Positions 1 to 5,336 of a stretch of 10,365 nucleotides of DNA are shown one piece after another. The notes under the pieces were generated by a model that saw only the letters and a list, made by a program, of their open reading frames with translations, had not been told where the DNA came from and ran no database searches. The stretch's first letter is position 1; the number at the start of each line of letters is the position of its first letter. The translations under genes and the position numbers were made by a program. Source of the stretch: Bacillota bacterium (GTDB taxonomy: Bacteria > Bacillota > Dehalobacteriia > UBA4068); contig JAUMYD010000055.1 of NCBI GenBank assembly GCA_030528765.1, forward strand, positions 1 through 10,365. The letters are read 5' to 3'.

Positions 1-914
1 AATGCAGCCAGCTCCTGCTCCAGAGAATCTGCATGATGCACTGCTTCCATCAGCTGCGCACCATCCAGCTGATCCCAGGGTGTCGCCACGATGGCCGCCA
101 GGGGGTTATGCTCACGCAGCAGCTCCACAGCAGCGGCCAGCTTCTCCGGAGCCAGTTTATCCGTATGGCTGAGAATGATGGCGCCGGCATGCTCCACCTG
201 ATCGTTGAAGAACTCACCGAAATTCTTCATGTAGATCTTTGCCTTGCTGGCATCCACCACCACAGAGGCGCTGCTCAATGCCATTTTATCCCCGGCAGCC
301 TGTTCCACCGCACGGATGATCTCACTGAGCTTGCCCACGCCAGAGGGTTCGATGACGATGCGATCCGGGTGCAGCTCCTCTGCCACTCTGGCCAGGGCCG
401 TAGTAAAATCCCCTACCAGAGAGCAGCAGATGCAGCCCGCATTCATTTCCCGAATCTCCACGCCGCTGTCCTGCAGGAAGCCGCTGTCGATATTCACATC
501 CCCAAATTCATTCTCGATCAGGGCAATTTTTTCTCCCTTATAGACCTCTGCCAGCAATTTTTTGATCAGAGTTGTCTTCCCTGCACCCAAAAAGCCGGAG
601 AACACATCCACCGGGATGGGGCCATCCTCCGCTTGGGCATACCACTGGTCAAAGGCATCCAGCGCAGCCTCCAACTCCTCCCTGTCCGTCAGGGAGCGGA
701 GACTGGGCTGGCCACCCTCCAGGGAAAAGCCATATACATAGGCCTCCCCTTCGCTTTCCCGTTCCCGGGGCAGCAGGGCGATGTATTCCTTGCCCTGAAA
801 TTCCATCAGCGTCAAAATATCGCAGTCTTTTTCCCGGCCGTTCTCCAGCTGCAGATGCATCGTCCGATGATCGCAGGGGCGGAATCTGGCCTGCAGCTTT
901 GTTTCGTTTGTCAT
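1..914 (-). CDS. CobW/G3E-family GTPase with N-terminal DUF1292 domain (3' end outside window)
   Basis: About 304 residues are visible; the C-terminus lies beyond the left edge. Residues about 10-95 look like a DUF1292 domain (acidic, with a DILTLMEFQGKEYIALLP stretch). A G3E GTPase domain follows: P-loop GFLGAGKT at 107-114, the metal-binding GCICC motif at 160-164, and EPSG at 189-192. The usual NKxD guanine-recognition motif reads SHTD at 249-252. G3E proteins (CobW, YjiA, ZNG1) use GTP hydrolysis to hand metal ions, often zinc or cobalt, to client proteins; the client here is unknown. Three in-frame ATGs lie close together (935, 920, 914). I chose 914 because GAGGG sits 8 bases upstream of it but only 2 bases upstream of 920. 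It follows the DUF1275 gene by 87 bases with no terminator seen, so the two may be cotranscribed. The domain calls are secure; the physiological role is inference. Confidence 0.88.
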   Translation of the reverse strand, partial: MTNETKLQARFRPCDHRTMHLQLENGREKDCDILTLMEFQGKEYIALLPRERESEGEAYVYGFSLEGGQPSLRSLTDREELEAALDAFDQWYAQAEDGPIPVDVFSGFLGAGKTTLIKKLLAEVYKGEKIALIENEFGDVNIDSGFLQDSGVEIREMNAGCICCSLVGDFTTALARVAEELHPDRIVIEPSGVGKLSEIIRAVEQAAGDKMALSSASVVVDASKAKIYMKNFGEFFNDQVEHAGAIILSHTDKLAPEKLAAAVELLREHNPLAAIVATPWDQLDGAQLMEAVHHADSLEQELAA

Positions 915-1001
915 ATCCATTTCCCTCTTTTCCATCCCCGCAAGCCGGGGCTTCATGATATTCAACTTACAGCAAAAGAGCATATTTTCTGCGGACTGCG
1001 T

Positions 1002-1661
1002 TCAGGCAGAGCGCCGGAACATCAGAACAAAGGCAGCCCCCAGGAAGAGGCAAGCCAGCAACACGGCCCGCAGCCCCAGCCAATGGCAGAACACGGCACC
1101 CAGAGCAGCGCCCAGAACAAAGAACAGGATGATGCCATAGTATTCCAGACTGCGTCTCAGCTGGCTGCGGTCATGGCTCAGGCGATAGAGATAGAGCTGC
1201 TCCGTAGCGCTGCGCAGATTACCTGTACACATGGTGGTGGCGTAGGGATTGCCATGCACCTTACGAAAGCCCTCCACCTGAATGGAGCAGATAAAGGATA
1301 CCAGGGTATTTGCCAGCATATCCCGGCTCTGGGGGAGCCAGGCCACCAGCAGCAGGATCAAAATTTCTACCGCCAGGATGATCTGCCGCCAATGCACACC
1401 GGTCTGCTCCCGGAAGCGGCGCTTGATCATCTCTGCAAAAAAAATGCCGACAAAGAAGGCAAAAATGGGCAGAAGATACTCCATAGCCGCGGCCCACTGC
1501 AGCTCTGCCAGCTTCACGCCAAAAAGAACGATATTCCCCGTCTGCGCATTGGCAAAGACAGCGCCACGGCAAAGATAGGTATAGGCATCCAGGAAGCCGC
1601 CGGCCAAAGCCAGCAACGCGCCAATGCCATAGGAATCGGACATCTGTATTTTTTGAGACAT
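1002..1661 (-). CDS. YoaK/DUF1275 family membrane protein
   Basis: A 219-residue integral membrane protein with about six hydrophobic segments (roughly 13-30, 61-82, 92-110, 115-130, 172-192, 196-214). It has the two hallmark patches of the DUF1275 (YoaK) family: GGFLDAYTYL near residue 21 followed by ANAQTGNIVLFG near 37, and a second TGN in YATTMCTGNLRSATEQL near 140. Length matches the family. Its biochemical function is not established; transport has been suggested because of the topology. The start at 1661 has only a modest AAAAGG three bases upstream, and no in-frame alternative has a better site. A good promoter lies about 40 bases upstream (1702-1730). The GTPase gene follows 87 bases downstream on the same strand. 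Family call is confident, function open. Confidence 0.9.
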   Translation of the reverse strand: MSQKIQMSDSYGIGALLALAGGFLDAYTYLCRGAVFANAQTGNIVLFGVKLAELQWAAAMEYLLPIFAFFVGIFFAEMIKRRFREQTGVHWRQIILAVEILILLLVAWLPQSRDMLANTLVSFICSIQVEGFRKVHGNPYATTMCTGNLRSATEQLYLYRLSHDRSQLRRSLEYYGIILFFVLGAALGAVFCHWLGLRAVLLACLFLGAAFVLMFRRSA

Positions 1662-1701
1662 AGGCCTTTTCCATACACTTCGGATTTATTCCAACAGGCT
1701 A

Positions 1702-1730
1702 AATATATCATTATCCGGCGGGGATGTAAA
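1702..1730 (-). promoter_or_regulatory. Promoter for the DUF1275 gene
   Basis: On the minus strand TTTACA (1730-1725) is followed after exactly 17 bases by TATATT (1707-1702), each one mismatch from the sigma-A consensus. The predicted start of transcription, near 1695, gives a leader of about 34 bases to the ATG at 1661. The prediction is by eye. It is divergent from the metal-operon promoter, and the two -35 boxes are about 50 bases apart, so their regulation could be coupled. Confidence 0.65.
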
Positions 1731-1781
1731 GCCTGCATAAAATGGGAAGAACAAGAAAGCCCCACATTTCACTGCTGGCTG

Positions 1782-1810
1782 TTGACAAATAAGCGAAGCA
1801 GGATTAAACT
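1782..1810 (+). promoter_or_regulatory. Promoter of the zinc/cadmium resistance operon
   Basis: A perfect -35 box TTGACA (1782-1787) is separated by 17 bases from TAAACT (1805-1810), a four-of-six -10 match. Transcription should start near 1817, directly inside the operator-like repeats. This suits repression by the ArsR protein encoded downstream, since the family usually blocks its own promoter at or just downstream of the -10 box. Confidence 0.7.
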
Positions 1811-1843
1811 AACATATGAACAATCGTTTGATCGTTTGATCAA
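1811..1843 (+). promoter_or_regulatory. Candidate ArsR/CadC-type operator
   Basis: Immediately after the -10 box lies an AT-rich repeat cluster. It starts with ATATGAACAA, which resembles a half-site of SmtB/CadC-type operators (ATGAACA core). The octamer ATCGTTTG follows twice in tandem (1823-1838), and its overlap creates the perfect dyad TTGATC-N4-GATCAA (1828-1843). Position and composition fit autoregulation by the ArsR gene at 1919. Which of the overlapping half-sites is used cannot be decided from the sequence. Confidence 0.5.
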
Positions 1844-1850
1844 TAAACAA

Positions 1851-1889
1851 GGAGCACTGCCGCTTTCCCCCGGAAAGCGGCAGTGCTCC
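1851..1889 (+). repeat. Perfect 18-bp inverted repeat (leader hairpin)
   Basis: GGAGCACTGCCGCTTTCC (1851-1868) and its exact reverse complement (1872-1889) flank a CCC loop. It lies in the predicted leader of the metal operon, ending 29 bases before the arsR ATG and 16 bases before its AGGA ribosome binding site. On the plus strand no T-run follows, so it is not a normal terminator for the operon. On the minus strand it is followed by TTGTTTATT, so it could stop antisense transcription. Other possibilities are an mRNA-stabilising 5' hairpin or an attenuator. Confidence 0.85.
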
Positions 1890-1918
1890 CCCAAACCCAC
1901 AGAAAAGGATGTGCATAC

Positions 1919-2293
1919 ATGCGCAAAGAAGCAGCCATAAATAACGAAATCCCCTGCTGCGAATTTCTTCATGTTCATGAGGATCTGGTGGCCCAGGTGC
2001 GGGCAGCAATGCCGGAGGAAAATGATCTTTATACGCTGGCAGAATTCTTCAAAACCTTTGGGGACAGTACCCGGATCAAAATTCTCTATGTGCTTTTTGA
2101 ATCGGAAATGTGCGTTTGCGATCTCGCGCAACTCTTGAATATGAGCCAATCCGCCATTTCTCATCATCTGCGTCTGCTGAAGCAGAGCAAGCTGGTGCGA
2201 TTCCGCAAAGAAGGAAAAACTGTGATTTACGCCCTGGATGATGCCCATATCCGCAGCATCATTCAGCAGGGCATGGAGCATGTGCAGGAATAA
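1919..2293 (+). CDS. ArsR-family metal-sensing repressor, CadC/SmtB-like
   Basis: A 124-residue winged-helix repressor that should release its operator when zinc, cadmium or lead binds. The recognition-helix region is LAQLLNMSQSAISHHLRLLKQ (split here as LAQLLNMSQS and AISHHLRLLKQ, about 69-89). Both classic metal sites appear intact: the alpha3N site, with C65 and C67 in the CVCDLA box plus C13 and C14 in the N-terminal arm, and the alpha5 site, with D108, H110, H121 and E124 at the exact D-x-H-x10-H-x2-E spacing of SmtB and CadC; E124 is the last residue. The ATG at 1919 has AGGA nine bases upstream. An in-frame GTG at 1883 lies inside the leader hairpin and lacks a binding site, so it is rejected. 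The HMA gene follows after 21 bases. Metal specificity is inferred from motifs and neighbours. Confidence 0.93.
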   Translation: MRKEAAINNEIPCCEFLHVHEDLVAQVRAAMPEENDLYTLAEFFKTFGDSTRIKILYVLFESEMCVCDLAQLLNMSQSAISHHLRLLKQSKLVRFRKEGKTVIYALDDAHIRSIIQQGMEHVQE

Positions 2294-2314
2294 AACAAAA
2301 AAGGAGCCGAAAAC

Positions 2315-2533
2315 ATGAAAAAGAGCTTTAAAATGCAGGATCTGGAATGCGCCCACTGCGCAGCAAAAATGGAGCAGGCCATCAACAAGCTGGAAGGCGT
2401 ACAGAAGGCCAGCATCAGCTTTATGACCCAAAAGCTCACGCTGGAAGCGGACGATGTCCGTTTTGATGAGATCCTGGAGCAGGCAGAACAGATCTGCCGC
2501 AAGGTGGAGCCGGACTGCCGCATCATAAAATAG
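2315..2533 (+). CDS. Free-standing heavy-metal-associated (HMA) domain protein
   Basis: A 72-residue protein that is essentially one HMA (CopZ-like) ferredoxin-type fold. The metal-binding loop is LECAHCAAKME, with the CxxC pair at C12 and C15. The Asp/Glu-Cys-Ala-x-Cys-Ala form resembles the HMA domains of CadA/ZntA more than the GMTCxxC loop of copper chaperones. Two more cysteines (C61, C68) lie near the C-terminus. AAGGAG sits 8 bases before the ATG. It lies between the repressor (21-base gap) and a P1B-ATPase (18-base gap) that lacks an N-terminal HMA domain, so it probably stands in as a separate metal-binding domain or as a cytoplasmic Zn/Cd chaperone for that pump. The domain call is firm; the delivery role is inference. 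Confidence 0.9.
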   Translation: MKKSFKMQDLECAHCAAKMEQAINKLEGVQKASISFMTQKLTLEADDVRFDEILEQAEQICRKVEPDCRIIK

Positions 2534-2551
2534 AAAAACAGGGGGATTCCC

Positions 2552-4411
2552 ATGAACCGCAGGCAAAAACATAGATTGTACCGCATTCTCCTTGCCGGGC
2601 TGCTGCTGATCGCCGCAGTGCTCTCCCCGTTGGAGGGCTGGCCTCGCCTGCTCTCTTTTGTACTACCCTATCTGCTCGTGGGCTGGGATGTACTGAAAAA
2701 GGCCTTCCTCAATATCTGCCGCGGCCAGGTCTTTGACGAAAATTTCCTCATGTCCATCGCTACCATCGGGGCCTTCCTCATCGGGGAATTCCCGGAGGCC
2801 CTTGCCGTTATGCTATTCTACCAGATCGGCGAAGTATTTCAGAGCCTGGCTGTGCAGAAGAGCCGGCGCTCCATTGCTGCGCTGATGGATATTCGCCCGG
2901 GCTATGCCAATATTTATCAGAACGGCGAGCTCATACAGATAGCCCCCGAAGAAGTGAAGATCGGCCAGCGTATCCTGGTCAAGCCGGGGGAACGGGTTCC
3001 CCTGGACGGGCTGATCCTATCCGGCAGCTCCACCCTGGATACCTCTGCTTTGACCGGGGAATCCCTCCCTCGGGAGGTGAGCCCAGGCAACAGCATCATC
3101 AGCGGCTGCGTAAATCTGAACGGCCTGCTGGAGGTGGAGGTGCAAAAATCTTATGAGGATTCCACGGTGAGCCGTATTCTGGAGCTGGTGGAGGATTCCG
3201 CGGCTCATAAGGCAAAGGCAGAAAACTTCATCACCCGCTTCGCCCGCTGGTACACCCCGGCTGTGGTCTTCAGCGCGCTGGCTCTGGCTGTTCTGCCGCC
3301 GCTGCTGCTGGCTCAGGGCTGGAGCCTGTGGCTCAACCGGGCTCTGATCTTTCTGGTCATCTCCTGCCCCTGCGCGCTGGTGATCTCCGTTCCGCTCAGC
3401 TTTTTCAGCGGCATTGGGAACGCCTCCCGCCAGGGCATTCTTGTAAAAGGTGCCAACTATCTGGAAGCTCTGGCCAAAACGGAGATCCTTGTTTTCGATA
3501 AAACAGGAACGCTGACCCATGGGAATTTTGCCGTGGAGGAGCTCTGCCCTGAAGGGATCTCTCAGGAAGAGCTGCTGGAAACCGCAGCTTTGGCAGAATG
3601 CTATTCTTATCATCCCATTGCCCAATCCTTGCGGGCAGCCCTGGGAAGAAGCCCGGAGCAGGATAGGGTCTCTGAAATCGAAGAGCTTCCCGGAATGGGG
3701 CTTTCTGCCCGGGTGGATGGCCGTCTGGTCCTCCTCGGCAATCAAAAGCTGATGGAAAAATTTGCGCTTCCCCAGAAGGAATGCCGGGAGGAGGGAACGC
3801 TGGTGCATATTGCCATAGATGGATGTTATGCAGGCTATATACGCATCGCGGATCAGCTCAAGGCAAACAGTGCTGAGGCATTGCGGGAATTAAAGGGTCT
3901 TGGGGTGAAGCAGCTCGTTATGCTTACCGGGGACCGCAAAGAGGTGGCGGAAGCAGTAGCAGCCCGACTGGGCATCGACCAAAACCACAGCGAGCTGCTG
4001 CCGCAGGACAAGGTCAAACAGGTAGAAGAGCTGCTCCAAAGAAAAACCAAGGCCGGGCAGCTGGTCTTTGTGGGGGATGGGATCAATGACGCACCCGTGC
4101 TGGCCCGGGCAGATATCGGTGTTGCCATGGGGGCCTTGGGTTCCGATGCAGCCATCGAAGCTGCTGATGTGGTGCTGATGGACGATAATCCGGCCAAATT
4201 GCCCTTGGCCATCCGCATCTCCAAACGCACCCGGGCCATCGTGCTGCAGAATATCGTCTTTGCGCTGGGGATAAAGCTGGCTGTGCTGCTTCTGGGCGCA
4301 GCGGGCAATGCCAGCATGTGGGAGGCTGTTTTTGCGGATGTGGGTGTCTGTGTGATCGCGATTCTCAATGCCATGCGAGCCCTGCACATAAAAAAAAGCC
4401 GTAAAATTTAA
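2552..4411 (+). CDS. cadA: Zn2+/Cd2+/Pb2+-exporting P1B-type ATPase (CadA/ZntA-like)
   Basis: A 619-residue heavy-metal pump in the cytoplasmic membrane that uses ATP to export divalent soft metals. Motifs appear in order: actuator TGES (168-171), the transmembrane metal site CPC (272-274), phosphorylation motif DKTGTLT (aspartate 316), HP dipeptide of the nucleotide-binding domain (354-355), and hinge GDGINDAP (508-515). The Zn/Cd/Pb (P1B-2) signature is complete, with CPC plus a lysine in the seventh transmembrane segment (K575 in GIKLAV) and an aspartate in the eighth (D596 in FADVGV). Typical CadA/ZntA proteins run to 700 or more residues because of one or more N-terminal HMA domains; here the N-terminus goes straight into transmembrane helices, and the HMA domain is the separate upstream gene. 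A G-rich ribosome binding site (AGGGGGA) precedes the ATG at 2552. Confidence 0.95.
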   Translation: MNRRQKHRLYRILLAGLLLIAAVLSPLEGWPRLLSFVLPYLLVGWDVLKKAFLNICRGQVFDENFLMSIATIGAFLIGEFPEALAVMLFYQIGEVFQSLAVQKSRRSIAALMDIRPGYANIYQNGELIQIAPEEVKIGQRILVKPGERVPLDGLILSGSSTLDTSALTGESLPREVSPGNSIISGCVNLNGLLEVEVQKSYEDSTVSRILELVEDSAAHKAKAENFITRFARWYTPAVVFSALALAVLPPLLLAQGWSLWLNRALIFLVISCPCALVISVPLSFFSGIGNASRQGILVKGANYLEALAKTEILVFDKTGTLTHGNFAVEELCPEGISQEELLETAALAECYSYHPIAQSLRAALGRSPEQDRVSEIEELPGMGLSARVDGRLVLLGNQKLMEKFALPQKECREEGTLVHIAIDGCYAGYIRIADQLKANSAEALRELKGLGVKQLVMLTGDRKEVAEAVAARLGIDQNHSELLPQDKVKQVEELLQRKTKAGQLVFVGDGINDAPVLARADIGVAMGALGSDAAIEAADVVLMDDNPAKLPLAIRISKRTRAIVLQNIVFALGIKLAVLLLGAAGNASMWEAVFADVGVCVIAILNAMRALHIKKSRKI

Positions 4412-4412
4412 A

Positions 4413-4441
4413 TTGCCGACTGCTGCTGCTTATGCTATGAT
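4413..4441 (+). promoter_or_regulatory. Promoter of the DUF3842 gene (extended -10)
   Basis: TTGCCG (4413-4418), a 17-base spacer, then TATGAT (4436-4441) preceded by an extended TGC element. The -35 box starts two bases after the ATPase stop codon, and predicted initiation is near 4448. The gene can therefore be expressed separately from the metal operon, although no terminator separates them and read-through is possible. Confidence 0.65.
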
Positions 4442-4474
4442 GAAAGCAAAGATCAGCAAGGAGGTGAATCTGTG

Positions 4475-4903
4475 ATGGAAAAGGTCCTGATCATTGACGG
4501 GCAAGGGGGCGGCCTGGGACGGCAGCTGGTAAGCGAGCTGAAAAAAGCCTTCCCTGAACTGCAGATCACCGCTGTAGGCACAAACAGCCTGGCCACATCT
4601 GCCATGCTGAAGGCCGGCGCGGATCACTGCGCCACCGGAGAAAATGCGGTGCTGGTGGCCGCAAGAAAGGCTGAATATATCCTGGGGCCGCTGGGGATCC
4701 TCATTGCCGATGCACTTCTGGGGGAAATCACGCCTGCCATGGCGCTGGCTGTGGCCCAAAGCCCGGCAAAAAAGATCCTGCTCCCGGTGAACCAGTGCGG
4801 GAATATCGTGGTAGGCATCAACGAATCCTCCCACAGCAGGCTGATCCCGGAAGCAGTGGAGGCCCTACGACAAGCCAGAAAACAGGAAACTTGCCGGGAT
4901 TAG
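4475..4903 (+). CDS. DUF3842 family protein
   Basis: A 142-residue soluble protein of the DUF3842 family, whose function is unknown. The N-terminus VLIIDGQGGGLGRQL has a glycine-rich loop at 9-15 after a beta strand, resembling a Rossmann-type nucleotide-binding turn. Other conserved stretches are GTNSLATSAMLKAGAD (35-50), TGENA (54-58) and LGEITPAMALAVAQSPAKK, followed by LLPVNQC. A very strong ribosome binding site, AAGGAGGTGA at 4458-4467, precedes both an in-frame GTG (4472) and this ATG (4475). I chose the ATG, but the GTG would add only one residue. It sits just behind the metal-export operon but has its own promoter and terminator, so a link to metal handling is only positional. Confidence 0.9.
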   Translation: MEKVLIIDGQGGGLGRQLVSELKKAFPELQITAVGTNSLATSAMLKAGADHCATGENAVLVAARKAEYILGPLGILIADALLGEITPAMALAVAQSPAKKILLPVNQCGNIVVGINESSHSRLIPEAVEALRQARKQETCRD

Positions 4904-4944
4904 CATTACCCTGCAGATTTATCAGCAAAGCAAGAGCAAAGCAG

Positions 4945-4978
4945 AAACCTGCCTTTTGGAAGGCAGGTTTTCTTTTTT
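4945..4978 (+). terminator. Factor-independent terminator after the DUF3842 gene
   Basis: An 11-bp perfect stem (AAACCTGCCTT, 4945-4955, with its complement at 4960-4970) and a TTGG loop are followed by TCTTTTTT. It lies 41 bases after the DUF3842 stop and should end transcripts from the metal operon side. Confidence 0.93.
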
Positions 4979-5336
4979 CGGCAGCGTGCAGCAAAGCACT
5001 TCCGGGTAAAAAATCTATGCTGCAGTTTCTCCCCCGAAAGCCTCTGTATCGGCTTTTCAAAAAAATTTCAGGGATACCAAAAACCTTTTTCAAACAAATT
5101 TTCTGCAAAAAAATAGAGACAAGCTGCAAAAAATATGGGATAATTATTTTATGATCCCCGGCAGCGGGAGAAAGAGCTCCTCTGCAACAAGAAAAGCTCC
5201 CCCGCCAAATGCATAGAAATACAAATTTTTCGGAAAAGAGTGTCGCCTGCGCCGCCTTTTTCCGTAGAAATTCACCCATTTTAAGATGCCCATCTATTTC
5301 ATTCAGGCCAAATCTAAACGAAGGGGGATTCTTTCC
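4979..5336. other. Intergenic region without a credible gene
   Basis: This 358-base stretch lies between the terminator at 4978 and the zinc-ribbon gene. The first half (about 5040-5155) is clearly richer in A and T than its surroundings and ends in a promoter. The second half is the predicted leader of the next gene, with two possible hairpins: one around 5166-5210 and one at 5231-5264, where CGGAAAA pairs with TTTTCCG. I recognise no riboswitch. Open frames crossing it have no ribosome binding site or family resemblance. Confidence 0.6.
5116..5144 (+). promoter_or_regulatory. Promoter of the zinc-ribbon membrane protein gene
   Basis: GAGACA (5116-5121), a 17-base spacer, then GATAAT (5139-5144) with an extended TGG just before it. 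The surrounding DNA is AT-rich, as at many upstream promoter regions. Predicted initiation near 5151 leaves a leader of about 185 bases before the ATG at 5337. Confidence 0.5.

Noticed and set aside
1883..1918. Upstream GTG start for the ArsR gene
   Set aside because: The GTG lies in the 3' arm of the leader hairpin with no ribosome binding site; the ATG at 1919 has one at good spacing.
33..1940. A 635-codon open frame on the plus strand
   Set aside because: It runs antisense to the GTPase and DUF1275 genes, crosses their intergenic and promoter regions, and shows no family motif; the minus-strand proteins have clear motifs.
1769..2572. A 267-codon minus-strand frame over the repressor and HMA genes
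   Set aside because: No ribosome binding site or recognisable domain; it covers two motif-rich genes on the other strand.
3017..3808. A 263-codon minus-strand frame inside the ATPase gene
   Set aside because: Antisense shadow of an intact P-type ATPase.
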